Shown: positions 49,171 to 60,068 of the stretch, piece after piece
How the letters are laid out: the number at the start of each line of letters is the position of its first letter
How positions within the stretch are numbered: position 1 is the first letter of the stretch
Assembly: GCF_011369485.1 (NCBI RefSeq)
Contig: NZ_VXCA01000034.1
Span: forward strand, 1 to 64,000
Reading direction: 5' to 3'
Length of the DNA stretch: 64,000 nucleotides
DNA from: Pseudomonas atagonensis
Lineage (GTDB): Bacteria > Pseudomonadota > Gammaproteobacteria > Pseudomonadales > Pseudomonadaceae
Translations under genes and position numbers: made by a program
The notes under the pieces: model-generated
The model's input: the letters and a program-made list of their open reading frames with translations, nothing else
Told to the model about the DNA's origin: nothing
Databases searched by the model: none

Positions 49171-50282
49171 GGCTGCACCTCGGTACTGTCGGTGTCTTCG
49201 AGAAGGAACTCGTCGGCATAGACCATCAGCCACTGCGCCGGAAAACTGATGTACGCCGTGCCCTGCGGCACCGGTTTGTCTTCGGCCAGACGCACTTTCA
49301 GCGGCGCGCCGTCGAGGTTGAGGGTCATGATCTTGTAGGTGCCAAGGTCTTCGACGTGTACGACTTGTGCCTGCATCGCGTCGTCAAACGGCTCGTCCCA
49401 CACGTGAATGAACTCGGGGCGGATGCCGACCTTCAGATTTTTCCACTGGCCGTGTTCGATATGGCGCTGCAAGGCCTCGGACAGCGGCAGATGCGTCGAC
49501 GCAAATCCGACGCCGCCCGGTTGCGGCTGCACTTCAATCAGGTTCATCCCCGGGCTGCCAATGAAGTAGCCGACGAAGGTGTGGCTCGGCCGCTCGAACA
49601 ATTCCCGAGGCGTGCCGAACTGCACAATCTGGCCGCCGTACATCACCGCGATCTTGTCGGCGAAGGTCGAAGCCTCCAGTTGATCGTGGGTGACGTAGAC
49701 CATGGTGATGTTGAACTGCTCGTGAATCTGCTTGAGCTTGCGCCGCAGTTTCCACTTCAGATGCGGATCGATCACCGTCAGCGGTTCATCGAAGAGGATT
49801 GCCGAAACGTCGTCGCGCACCAATCCACGGCCCATCGAGACTTTCTGTTTTTCGTCGGCGGTGAGGTTGCGCGCCTTTTTGCTCAGCAGATTTTGCAGGT
49901 CGAGAACCTCGGCAATTTCCTGCACCTTGCTGTGCACCTTCGCCTCAGCCATGCCCTGATTGCGCAGCGGGAAGGCCAGGTTGTCGAACACGGTCATGGT
50001 GTCGTAGACCACCGGAAACTGGAAAACCTGAGCGATGTTGCGCTTCTCCGGCGTCAGGTCGTTGACCGCTTTGCCGTCGAACAACACGTGGCCTTGCGAG
50101 GGGCTGAGCAGGCCGGAAATGATGTTGAGCAAGGTCGATTTGCCGCAACCCGACGGCCCCAGCAAGGCGTAAGCGCCGCCCTGCTCCCAAACGTGATCCA
50201 TCTCGCGGATCGCGTAATCCTCCGCGCCGCTCGGGGTTTTGCTGTAGCTGTGGGCGAGGTGCTGCAAACGGATTTCGGCCAT
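49167..50282 (-). CDS. ABC transporter ATP-binding protein, GlpT-like, degenerate signature motif
   Basis: This 371-residue ATPase has Walker A GPSGCGKST (42-50), Walker B AILFDEP (161-167), and a C-terminal TOBE/OB regulatory domain (about 240-365). The ABC signature expected as LSGGQ reads LTADEKQKVSMGRG (140-153), so it lacks the canonical Ser-Gly-Gly. Its partner GlpS-like ATPase has an intact LSGGQ, so the predicted heterodimer would have one normal and one altered site. Its start overlaps the partner's stop by 1 bp. Confidence 0.9.
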
Positions 50283-51376
50283 CAGGCAACCCTCGCGACA
50301 CGCCGGCCCGGTGCTTGCACCAGACGACCCTGCGCATCGAAAACGAACAGTTTGTGGGTCGGGATGTAAATGCGGATCGGCGCATCGACGTCGTATTCGT
50401 GAACACCCGGCAGATGCAGCACCAGCAGGAAATGCTCGTTGCGCACGTGCAGGAAGGTTTCCGAACCGCTGATCTCGGCGACTTCAACGGTCACCGCCAA
50501 TTCCAGATCGTCGTCATTGCTCGGCACCAGCGAGATATGGCTGGGGCGCACGCCAAAACGGAACTCGCCCTCGCCCACCGGTCGCAGGTCAACGTTCAGC
50601 GGGAAATGCACAAAATTTGCGAAGCTGACTTCGTTGCCGGCGATGCGCCCCGGCATCAGGTTGATCGGCGGTTCGGAGAACAACTCCGCCGCCAGCACCG
50701 TTTGCGGCTGGTGATACACCTCGGTCGACGGGCCGCTCTGGATCACCCGGCCTTCATGAAGAATGGTGGTGGTGCCGCCCAGCGCCAGCGCTTCGTTAGG
50801 CTCGGTGGTGGCGTAGATGGCGATGGTGTGGCGCAGCTTGAACAGCTCGCGCATTTCCTGGCGCAGTTCTTCGCGCAGTTTGTAGTCGAGGTTGACCAGC
50901 GGCTCATCGAACAGAATCAGTTCGGCATCCTTGACCAGCGCCCGGGCCATGGCGGTGCGCTGTTGCTGACCACCGGAAAGTTCCAGCGGATAACGCTGCA
51001 GAAACTTCTCGATGCGCAGCATCTTCGCCGTTTCCTGCACCTTGCTGTGGATGATGTCTTTGGCGATCCCGGCCTGACGCAGTGGCGAGGCGATGTTCTC
51101 GAACACGGTCATGGTCGGGTAGTTGATGAACTGCTGATAAACCATCGACACGTTGCGTAAACGTACCGGACGTTGGGTGACGTCGACGCCGTTCATCAGG
51201 ATGCGGCCGCTGTCGGGCTTGTCCAGACCGGCCATCAGACGCATCAGACTGGTCTTGCCGGACAGTGTGCGCCCGAGCAAAACGTTGAAGGATCCAGGTT
51301 CGAATTTCAGGCTCGCATCGTCGATCCAGGTCTGGCCCTCGACGGTACGGCTGACGTGCTCCAGGGTGAGTGACAT
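50282..51376 (-). CDS. ABC transporter ATP-binding protein, GlpS-like
   Basis: This 364-residue ATPase has Walker A GRTLSGKT (35-42), signature LSGGQQQR (134-141) and Walker B LILFDEP (about 152-158), followed by a TOBE-type C-terminal domain. The Walker A sequence is unusual (RTLS in place of PSGC) but keeps G-x4-GKT. It is the first gene of the six-gene operon, about 45 bp downstream of a sigma-54 promoter candidate. Confidence 0.92.
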   Translation of the reverse strand: MSLTLEHVSRTVEGQTWIDDASLKFEPGSFNVLLGRTLSGKTSLMRLMAGLDKPDSGRILMNGVDVTQRPVRLRNVSMVYQQFINYPTMTVFENIASPLRQAGIAKDIIHSKVQETAKMLRIEKFLQRYPLELSGGQQQRTAMARALVKDAELILFDEPLVNLDYKLREELRQEMRELFKLRHTIAIYATTEPNEALALGGTTTILHEGRVIQSGPSTEVYHQPQTVLAAELFSEPPINLMPGRIAGNEVSFANFVHFPLNVDLRPVGEGEFRFGVRPSHISLVPSNDDDLELAVTVEVAEISGSETFLHVRNEHFLLVLHLPGVHEYDVDAPIRIYIPTHKLFVFDAQGRLVQAPGRRVARVA

Positions 51377-51420
51377 GGCTCGGCCTTTTTATTATTGGAG
51401 TCAAGCGACCTGTGCACAGG

Positions 51421-51436
51421 AGCGAGTTTCGTGCCA
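51421..51436 (-). promoter_or_regulatory. Sigma-54 promoter of the ABC operon
   Basis: The minus strand reads TGGCACGAAACTCGCT. The -24 element TGGCACG is perfect and the GG and GC dinucleotides have the required 12-bp phase; only one base departs from the TTGCW -12 consensus. The predicted start is near 51410, about 35 bp before the first ATPase gene. Confidence 0.75.
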
Positions 51437-51491
51437 GAAAAGGCAAGCTGTTGATTTGTCGTGAAATTCGCTGAAAACGTGGAGAACAGGC

Positions 51492-51562
51492 GTTCATTGC
51501 TGAACACATTTGAACAGTGGGGCGATTGACAATGAACAATAGTGAACAACACTCTATGAACG
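51492..51562. promoter_or_regulatory. TGAACA repeat array, candidate activator binding sites
   Basis: TGAACA occurs at 51501, 51511, 51533 and 51543, with TGAACG at 51557 and an inverted GTTCA at 51492-51496 (GTTCA-TTGC-TGAAC). Members within each pair are exactly 10 bp apart, one helical turn. The array lies 60-130 bp upstream of the sigma-54 promoter, where enhancer sites are expected. Confidence 0.65.
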
Positions 51563-51598
51563 CTTTTTGCCCAATATCATGAACGCTGAAGATCCAAA

Positions 51599-51687
51599 TG
51601 TGGGAGCGGGCTTGCTCGCGAATGCGGTGTGTCATTCACTGGATGGGTGACTGATACTGCGCTTTCGTGAGCAAGCCCGCTCCCACA
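51599..51687. repeat. REP-type inverted pair
   Basis: TGTGGGAGCGGGCTTGCTCG and the inverted GAGCAAGCCCGCTCCCACA flank about 45 bp, in the spacer just upstream of the sigma-54 activator gene. Confidence 0.8.
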
Positions 51688-51759
51688 GTTGATCTGTGTG
51701 GTGTTCAAGAGACGGGTTCATAACAACAATAAAAATCGCTGCATCAGAGGCCCACTGCC

Positions 51760-53601
51760 ATGGCCGCACCTGCCCCGCCGCTGTCCCACGACGCGATCGT
51801 CCAGCATTCCTGGCAACGTTGCCGCGCGTTCGGTCTCGACCACCAAAGCACGCCGGCCTTCGATCAATTGCCCGCCGCCGGCATTACCCATCTGCTCGAC
51901 CGCCATCATTCGCTGGTGCAGACCACGCACCAGGAAGTCCTGCCCTATTACGAAAACATCCTGAGCAATTCCAATTGCCTGATCATGCTCGCTGACAATC
52001 AGGGCCAGGTACTGACGTCGTGGGGCACTCAGCGCTTTATCGAGCCGAACCTGGCCCGTGGGTTTCAGGCCGGTGCGAGCTGGATGGAGCGCGCCAGCGG
52101 CACCAATGCAATCGGCACCGCACTGGCCTGCGAGCAAGCCGTGCACATCGAACACGATGAACACTTTCTCAAGGCCAACCGCTTCATGACCGGTTCTGCC
52201 GCACCGATTTTCGATGCCGAGCGCAAAGTCATTGCCGTGCTCGATGTCTCCAGCGACAGCTACCTGCCGCCCTCACACACGTTGGGCATGGTCAAGATGA
52301 TGAGCCAGACCGTGGAGAACCGGCTGATCCTCAACCTGTTCCATGGCCAGCATTTTCAATTGACCTTCAACACGGGGTTGAACAACCTCGACAGTCAGTG
52401 GGCCGGGCTGCTGATTTTTGATGAAAGCGGTCAGGTGCTCTCGGCCAACCGCCGGGCCGACAATCTGCTCGGTGTTCGCTTGTCGCGGGTCAGCGTCGAG
52501 AGTCTGTTCAAGGTGTCGTTGCTGGAGTTGATCAATCAGCCAGACGGCTTGCCGTTCGCCTTGCAAACCTCTGGACGCAACCGTTTCCAGTGTTTGTTGA
52601 AGCGGCCAAAACAGGCGCCGATTCAGGCACGGGTGTTTACCGCCGAAGCCACCAAACCGCCCGCCCCCACAACGATCAGCCTCAACAGCCTGCATTTCGG
52701 CGACAGTCGCGTGGAAAAAGCCGTGCGTCAGGCCGAACGCTTGCTGGAAAAAGACATTCCGTTGCTGATTCATGGCGAAACCGGCGTCGGCAAGGAAGTG
52801 TTCGTCAAAGCCCTGCATCAGGCCAGCTCCCGCAGCAAACAGGCATTCATCGCCGTCAACTGCGCAGCGATCCCCGCCGAGCTGGTGGAATCCGAACTGT
52901 TCGGCTACGAGAAAGGCGCGTTCACCGGCGCCAATCAGAAAGGCAGCATCGGCCTGATCCGCAAGGCCGACAAAGGCACGCTGTTTCTCGACGAAATCGG
53001 CGACATGCCACTGCCGACCCAGGCGCGGTTATTGCGGGTTTTGCAGGAGCGTTGCGTGCAACCGGTGGGCAGCAGCGAGCTGTTCGCGGTGGATTTGCGG
53101 ATTATCTCGGCGACCAACCGATCACTGCGCGAACAGGTGCAGTTGGGGCGTTTCCGAGAGGATTTGTATTACCGCATTGGCGGGCTGACGCTGGAGTTGC
53201 CGCCACTTCGGGAGCGCAGTGACAAGGAGGCGTTGTTTAAGCGGCTGTGGGAGCAGCATCGTGAGCCGACGCAATGGGCGGGATTGAGCCAAGAGGTGCT
53301 GGAGCTGTTCAGCCGTCATCCGTGGCCGGGGAATTTGCGTCAGGTTAGTAGTGTGATGCAGGTGGCGTTGGCCATGGCCGAGGAACAACCGGTGCGGCCG
53401 GAGCATTTGCCGGATGATTTTTTTGTCGATCTGGAGATGGAGCCGGTTGAGAGCGCGCAGCCGCTGGGATTGGATTTGAATGATGTTGAAGCATTGAACC
53501 GGGAGTTGAAGGCGGCCGGGGGGAATATCTCGCACTTGGCCAGAAGGCTGGGCGTTAGTCGAAACACGCTTTATAAGCGGTTGCGGCAGATTGAGGGTTG
53601 A
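51760..53601 (+). CDS. Sigma-54-dependent Fis-family transcriptional activator, AcoR-like
   Basis: This 613-residue enhancer-binding protein has an N-terminal GAF-type sensory region (about 60-190, with ASGTNAIGTALACEQAVHIE), a PAS-like segment (about 205-290), a central AAA+ domain with Walker A GETGVGKE (339-346) and the sigma-54 contact loop GAFTGA (386-391), and a C-terminal Fis helix-turn-helix (NISHLARRLGVSRNTLYKRL). It lacks a receiver domain, so it probably senses a small molecule directly, as AcoR does. It is divergent from the ABC operon, whose upstream region carries a sigma-54 promoter and phased repeats; regulation of that operon is the natural inference. Confidence 0.93.
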   Translation: MAAPAPPLSHDAIVQHSWQRCRAFGLDHQSTPAFDQLPAAGITHLLDRHHSLVQTTHQEVLPYYENILSNSNCLIMLADNQGQVLTSWGTQRFIEPNLARGFQAGASWMERASGTNAIGTALACEQAVHIEHDEHFLKANRFMTGSAAPIFDAERKVIAVLDVSSDSYLPPSHTLGMVKMMSQTVENRLILNLFHGQHFQLTFNTGLNNLDSQWAGLLIFDESGQVLSANRRADNLLGVRLSRVSVESLFKVSLLELINQPDGLPFALQTSGRNRFQCLLKRPKQAPIQARVFTAEATKPPAPTTISLNSLHFGDSRVEKAVRQAERLLEKDIPLLIHGETGVGKEVFVKALHQASSRSKQAFIAVNCAAIPAELVESELFGYEKGAFTGANQKGSIGLIRKADKGTLFLDEIGDMPLPTQARLLRVLQERCVQPVGSSELFAVDLRIISATNRSLREQVQLGRFREDLYYRIGGLTLELPPLRERSDKEALFKRLWEQHREPTQWAGLSQEVLELFSRHPWPGNLRQVSSVMQVALAMAEEQPVRPEHLPDDFFVDLEMEPVESAQPLGLDLNDVEALNRELKAAGGNISHLARRLGVSRNTLYKRLRQIEG

Positions 53602-53614
53602 GTGAATCCCACGC

Positions 53615-53803
53615 CCCTCATCGGAACGCCGCCCGCCCAGCCCTCTCCCAGAGGTAGAGGGAGCCGACCGAGGTGTCTGGCGCTGGACATCGACCTGAAA
53701 CATCGTGGCGATTATGGATTCGGCGCACATCGTTCAGGTCGGTGTATCTCGTGAATAGCCCCCAATCAGTCCCCTCTCCTGGGGGAGAGGGCTAGGGTGA
53801 GGG
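53615..53803. repeat. CCCTCACCC...GAGAGGG repeat, copy 2
   Basis: It shares with copy 3 the ordered blocks CCAGCCCTCTCCC, GAGCCGACCGAGGTGTCTGG, ACATCGACCTGA, CGATTATGGATTCGG and CAATCAGTCCCCTCTCC, and ends GAGAGGGCTAGGGTGAGGG. The left end appears interrupted by about 15 bp. Its right end overlaps the 3' end of the MFS gene and supplies the stop codon. Confidence 0.75.
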
Positions 53804-55009
53804 CGAAAAGGCCGGCTCAACACGCGCAGTTGAAACTGCCGCCAATGTGCGCAGCCCAATCAGCACCACCACCATCATCATCACCCCCGCGCCAATCGCC
53901 ACGCCAAACCCTGCTCGTGCACCAAAAGCATCGATAACCACCCCCGCCAGCATGCCCCCAAGCGCCACACCGATGCTGATGCCGGTGGTCATCCACGTCA
54001 GCCCTTCGGTCATCCTTGACGGTGGGATGATGATCGTCCCCAGCTTCATGACCACAACCATGGTCGGCGCAAACGAGATGCCGGCGATAAAGAGCATCGC
54101 CGACAGCACATAAACGTCCGGTGAGAAGATCGGCAATACGCCGGTGACTGCCGTGACCAATATCCCGATAAAGAACTGTTTTTCAATCGCCAGCGAAACC
54201 CGCAACGCGCCGAAGGTCAGGCCCGCCACCAGCGAGCCGAACGCATAGGCGGCGAGGATGAAGGTGGCAGACGCTGGCCAGCCCTGGGCATTGGCGAACG
54301 CCACGACGGCAACATCGATTGCTCCACCGATAACGCCCATCGCCAACAACGCGAGGACAATGGTGCGAACGCCGGGGATCAGCAGGGTCGATCCGCTGTT
54401 TTTCCGGTTGCCCGCCACTACTTTCGGTTCGGTCTGACGCTGCATGAGAAACGCCGTCACGCCTACAGCCAGCAGCGCCACCGCCACCAGCGGCCCGGCC
54501 TCCGCGAAAAAGCTCACGCTCAAGCCGATCGCCAGCGGCGGGCCGATGATGTAAGCCAGTTCGGTGAGGACTGTGTCCAGCGAGAACGCGGTGTGCAACT
54601 GCGGCTTGCCACGGAACAACTGCGTCCAGCGGGCGCGGATCATGGACGGCATGCTTGGCATTGTCCCCGCCAGTGCCGCCAGCACAAAAAACAACGCGGC
54701 GGGCGCCTTCAGGTGCACGGCCACAATCAGCGCCAGCAACATGACGATGCTGAAAACCGTGACAACGGGCAGCACGCGACTCTGACCACGCTGATCAACC
54801 TGCTTGGAGATGCGCGGGCCAAGCAGCGCATTGGCCAGGGTAAACGTACCGGCGACTGCGCCGGCCAGCCAGTAAACGCCGGTCTGCTGCACCAGCATGG
54901 TGATGATGCCGATGCCGATCATTGCCTGCGGTAATCGGGCGATGGAACTCGCGAGCACCAATCCCGTTGCGCCGGGGGTTGTCAGGAGTTCGCGATAGTG
55001 GTTTGCCAT
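53792..55009 (-). CDS. MFS transporter
   Basis: This 405-residue protein has about 12 hydrophobic segments. It is a major-facilitator member of the drug/sugar-antiporter type by overall pattern (LANALLGPRISKQVDQRGQSR resembles motif A in the loop after TM2). Its substrate is unknown. The last residues FSPSP and the TAG stop are encoded by the end of an intergenic repeat (53615-53803), so the natural C-terminus has probably been replaced. A second copy of the repeat lies 86 bp upstream of its start, in direct orientation. Confidence 0.85.
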   Translation of the reverse strand: MANHYRELLTTPGATGLVLASSIARLPQAMIGIGIITMLVQQTGVYWLAGAVAGTFTLANALLGPRISKQVDQRGQSRVLPVVTVFSIVMLLALIVAVHLKAPAALFFVLAALAGTMPSMPSMIRARWTQLFRGKPQLHTAFSLDTVLTELAYIIGPPLAIGLSVSFFAEAGPLVAVALLAVGVTAFLMQRQTEPKVVAGNRKNSGSTLLIPGVRTIVLALLAMGVIGGAIDVAVVAFANAQGWPASATFILAAYAFGSLVAGLTFGALRVSLAIEKQFFIGILVTAVTGVLPIFSPDVYVLSAMLFIAGISFAPTMVVVMKLGTIIIPPSRMTEGLTWMTTGISIGVALGGMLAGVVIDAFGARAGFGVAIGAGVMMMVVVLIGLRTLAAVSTARVEPAFSPSP

Positions 55010-55094
55010 GATCTCTCCGTTCCGAATCGTCGCCGCTCAGATTCCGGCTGAGCGCGTTGCCGACATCAAGACCTACGCGAACATCAAAAGCAAT

Positions 55095-55269
55095 CCCTCA
55101 CCCCAGCCCTCTCCCGGAGGGAGAGGGAGCCGACCGAGGTGTCTGGCGTTGTACATCGACCTGAGAGATTGCGTCGATTATGGATTCGGAGAAAAGCTTT
55201 CAGGCCGGCGTATTTCTTGAACATCCCCCAATCAGTCCCCTCTCCCTCCGGGAGAGGGTTAGGGTGAGG
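55095..55269. repeat. CCCTCACCC...GAGAGGG repeat, copy 3 (complete)
   Basis: The 175-bp element begins CCCTCACCCCAGCCCTCTCC and ends GGGAGAGGGTTAGGGTGAGG, near-perfect terminal inverted repeats of about 20 bp. No open reading frame of note is present, so it behaves as a small non-coding MITE-like element. It is in direct orientation with copy 2. Confidence 0.75.
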
Positions 55270-55290
55270 AGCTCTTTTCGCAGCCAAACA

Positions 55291-55313
55291 AAAACCCGCA
55301 CAAAGCGGGTTTT
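55291..55313. terminator. cysS terminator
   Basis: AAAACCCGC (55291-55299) pairs with GCGGGTTTT (55305-55313) around ACAAA. T-runs follow in both directions. It is 22 bp beyond the cysS stop. Confidence 0.82.
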
Positions 55314-55335
55314 GTTTTGAAGCCAAACACAGCGA

Positions 55336-56718
55336 TCAGTCAGCCAAACGCCAGGTAGTCCCACCCTTGCCGTCTTCCAGCACCACGCCCATGGCAGTGA
55401 GCTGGTCGCGGATGCGGTCGGATTCGGCCCAGTCTTTACCCGCCCGTGCTGCCAGACGCGCAGCGATCAGCGCGTCAACTTCAGCCGCATCGACACGCCC
55501 TTCGGCGCCGGCCTGGAGGAATTCATCGGCCTCCAGTTGCAACACGCCCAGCACGCTCGCCAGCTCTTTCAGACGCGCCGCCAGACCGGCCGCCGCATCG
55601 AGATCGCTCTCGCGCAGACGGTTGATCTCACGCACCATCTCGAACAGCACCGCGCAGGCTTCAGGGGTGCCGAAGTCGTCGTTCATCACCGTGGTGAAAC
55701 GCTCGACGAACGCTTCGCCACCGGCCGGCGCCACGTTCGGCAGGCCTTTCAACGCGTGGTAGAAGCGCTCCAGTGCGCCCTTGGCGTCCTTGAGGTTGTC
55801 TTCCGAATAGTTGATCGCGCTGCGGTAGTGGCTCGACACCAGCAGGTAACGCACGACTTCCGGGTGGTACTTGTCGAGCACGTCGCGAATGGTGAAGAAG
55901 TTGTTCAAGGACTTGGACATCTTCTCGCCATTGATACGGATCATGCCGCAATGCATCCACGCGTTGGCGTAGGTCTTGCCGGTGGCCGCTTCGCTCTGGG
56001 CGATTTCGTTTTCATGGTGCGGGAACTCGAGGTCGCTGCCGCCGCCATGAATGTCGAAAGTCTCGCCGAGGCAGCAGGTGGACATCACCGAGCACTCGAT
56101 GTGCCAGCCCGGACGCCCGGCGCCCCACGGCGATTCCCAGCTCGGCTCGCCCGGCTTGACGCCTTTCCACAGTACGAAGTCCAGCGGATCTTCCTTGGCT
56201 TCGTCGACTTCGATCCGCGCGCCGATGCGCAGGTCTTCGACCTTCTTGCGCGACAGCTTGCCGTAACCCATGAACTTCGCGACGCGGTAGTACACGTCGC
56301 CATTGCCCGGAGCGTAGGCGTAACCCTTGTCGATCAGGGTCTGGATCATCGACAGCATGCCCGGGATGTGGTCCGTGGCACGTGGTTCCATGTCCGGTTT
56401 GAGGATGTTGAGGCGCGCCTCGTCCTCGTGCATTGCGGCGATCATGCGCTCGGTCAGCGCGTCATACGGCTCGCCGTTCTCGCGGGCACGATTGATGATC
56501 TTGTCTTCGATGTCGGTGATGTTGCGCACATAGGTCAGGTTATAACCGCTGAACCGCAACCAGCGGGTCACCAGGTCAAACGCGACCATGCTGCGGCCGT
56601 GGCCGATGTGGCAGTAGTCGTACACAGTCATCCCGCAGACGTACATGCGCACATTGTTGCCATCCAGCGGCTTGAAGACTTCTTTGCTCTTGGTGAGCGT
56701 GTTGTAGATCGTCAGCAC
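55336..56718 (-). CDS. cysS: Cysteinyl-tRNA synthetase
   Basis: This class I synthetase charges tRNA-Cys. The GTG at 56718 gives 460 residues beginning MLTIYNTLTKSKEV, the family length, with AAGGAA 7 bp upstream; the ATG at 56760 would overlap glnS. Cys28 in MYVCGMTVYD is the first zinc ligand, HIGH is at 37-40 and KMSKS at 266-270. It follows glnS by 22 bp and is probably co-transcribed. Confidence 0.96.
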   Translation of the reverse strand: MLTIYNTLTKSKEVFKPLDGNNVRMYVCGMTVYDYCHIGHGRSMVAFDLVTRWLRFSGYNLTYVRNITDIEDKIINRARENGEPYDALTERMIAAMHEDEARLNILKPDMEPRATDHIPGMLSMIQTLIDKGYAYAPGNGDVYYRVAKFMGYGKLSRKKVEDLRIGARIEVDEAKEDPLDFVLWKGVKPGEPSWESPWGAGRPGWHIECSVMSTCCLGETFDIHGGGSDLEFPHHENEIAQSEAATGKTYANAWMHCGMIRINGEKMSKSLNNFFTIRDVLDKYHPEVVRYLLVSSHYRSAINYSEDNLKDAKGALERFYHALKGLPNVAPAGGEAFVERFTTVMNDDFGTPEACAVLFEMVREINRLRESDLDAAAGLAARLKELASVLGVLQLEADEFLQAGAEGRVDAAEVDALIAARLAARAGKDWAESDRIRDQLTAMGVVLEDGKGGTTWRLAD

Positions 56719-56740
56719 TTTAAATTTCCTTGACGCAGAA

Positions 56741-58441
<1,701 letters not shown>

Positions 58442-58691
58442 AGGATCCTTGACTTACAGGTGCGCGGCCGCAGAGGGGCCAGACAAAACAAAGCCGCTAT
58501 CATAGCCGATGCTGTCAAGGGGCTGACAGAGCAGGCCCCATAAAGGAGTGCATTTAATCGCAGGGATTTGGAAAAACAGCCTCGAAATTCGCGTCTGTCA
58601 CGCTAAACTGCGCACCTTGGCCTTCACGGGCTGAACCGGTAAGGGGCGAAATGTCCCGATACCCACGAATTCCTTATAAAGAGTAGCGATC

Positions 58692-59198
58692 ATGACTCAA
58701 GTAAAACTGACCACCAACTTCGGTGACATCGTCATCGAACTGAACGCCGAGAAAGCCCCGATCACCGTGGCCAACTTCATCGAGTACGTGAAAAAGGGTC
58801 ACTACGAGAACGTCGTGTTCCACCGTGTGATCAAGGGTTTCATGATCCAGGGCGGCGGTTTCGAGCCTGGCATGAAAGAAAAGAAAGACAAGAGCCCAAG
58901 CATCCAGAACGAAGCCGACAACGGCCTGAAGAACGAGAAGTACACTCTGGCCATGGCTCGCACCATGGATCCGCATTCGGCATCGGCGCAGTTCTTCATC
59001 AACGCCACCGACAACAGCTTCCTCAACCACACGGCGAAGACCGCTCAGGGCTGGGGTTACGCCGTATTCGGTAAAGTGGTTGACGGCACCGACGTTGTCG
59101 ACAAGATTGAAGGCGTGTCGACCACTTCCAAGGCCGGCCACCAGGACGTACCAGCAGACGACGTGATCATCGAGAAAGCCGAGATCATCGAAGCGTGA
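58692..59198 (+). CDS. ppiB: Peptidyl-prolyl cis-trans isomerase B, cyclophilin type
   Basis: This 168-residue cytoplasmic cyclophilin has the catalytic Arg in VFHRVIKGFMIQGGGFEPG, and SASAQFFINATDNSFLNH. There is no signal peptide. Its stop overlaps the GTG start of lpxH (GTGA), so the two are coupled, as in other Pseudomonas. Confidence 0.96.
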   Translation: MTQVKLTTNFGDIVIELNAEKAPITVANFIEYVKKGHYENVVFHRVIKGFMIQGGGFEPGMKEKKDKSPSIQNEADNGLKNEKYTLAMARTMDPHSASAQFFINATDNSFLNHTAKTAQGWGYAVFGKVVDGTDVVDKIEGVSTTSKAGHQDVPADDVIIEKAEIIEA

Positions 59199-59950
59199 TA
59201 TTGCTGATTTCAGACTTGCATCTGGAAGAGGAGCGCCCGGACATTACCCGGGCGTTTCTGGATTTGCTCGCCGTACGCGCCCGCTCGGCGAGTGCGTTGT
59301 ACATTCTGGGCGACTTTTTCGAGGCGTGGATTGGCGACGACGCCATGACCCCCTTCCAGCGTTCCATCTGCCAGGCCCTGCGCGAACTCAGCGACAGCGG
59401 TACGGCCATCTTTCTGATGCACGGCAATCGCGACTTCATGCTCGGCAAGGCCTTCTGCAAACAGGCCGGCTGCACGCTGTTGAAGGATCCGAGTGTCGTG
59501 CAGTTTTACGGCGAACCGGTGCTGTTGATGCACGGCGACAGCCTGTGCACCCGCGACGTCGGCTACATGAAGCTGCGGCGCTATCTGCGCAACCCGATCA
59601 CGTTGTTTATCCTGCGCAACCTGCCGCTGAGCACCCGCCACAAACTGGCGCGCAAACTGCGCAGCGAAAGCCGAGCGCAAACGCGGATGAAGGCCAATGA
59701 CATTGTTGATGTCACGCCTGAGGAAATCCCGCTGATCATGCAGGAATACGGCGTGAAAACCCTGATTCACGGGCATACCCATCGACCGGCGATCCACAAG
59801 TTGCAGCTCGGCGATCAGGCGGCGAAGCGCATTGTGCTGGGGGACTGGGATCGTCAGGGTTGGGCGTTGCAGGTGGATGAGAACGGGTATGCGTTGGCGC
59901 CGTTTGACTTTGCGCCACCGCCAGCACTGCCCGCTCCCGCCACCGCCTGA
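59195..59950 (+). CDS. lpxH: UDP-2,3-diacylglucosamine diphosphatase LpxH
   Basis: LpxH hydrolyses UDP-2,3-diacylglucosamine to lipid X in lipid A synthesis. The 251-residue protein carries the calcineurin-like metal motifs SDLHLEEERPD (near the N-terminus), GDFFEAW, HGNRD, and GHTHRPAIH. The start is GTG at 59195, overlapping ppiB by 4 bp. The Ala/Pro-rich tail (FAPPPALPAPATA) extends past the usual end. Confidence 0.95.
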   Translation: MILLISDLHLEEERPDITRAFLDLLAVRARSASALYILGDFFEAWIGDDAMTPFQRSICQALRELSDSGTAIFLMHGNRDFMLGKAFCKQAGCTLLKDPSVVQFYGEPVLLMHGDSLCTRDVGYMKLRRYLRNPITLFILRNLPLSTRHKLARKLRSESRAQTRMKANDIVDVTPEEIPLIMQEYGVKTLIHGHTHRPAIHKLQLGDQAAKRIVLGDWDRQGWALQVDENGYALAPFDFAPPPALPAPATA

Positions 59951-60059
59951 TCGTTCCCACGCTCTGCGTGGGAATGCAGCCCGGGACGCTCCGCGTCCCA
60001 TGCCGAAGCGGACGCGGAGCGTCCATTGAGGCATTCCCACGCAGAGCGTAGGAACGATC
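59949..60059. repeat. GATCGTTCCC-type palindromic repeat, copy 2
   Basis: It begins GATCGTTCCCACGCTCTGCG and ends GAGCGTAGGAACGATC, with inner GGGACGCTCCGCGTCCC and GGACGCGGAGCGTCC segments, the same architecture as 13186-13298. It lies between convergent lpxH and the EmrB-like gene and may serve as their terminator. Confidence 0.75.
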
Positions 60060-60068
60060 CTGCCGGAC

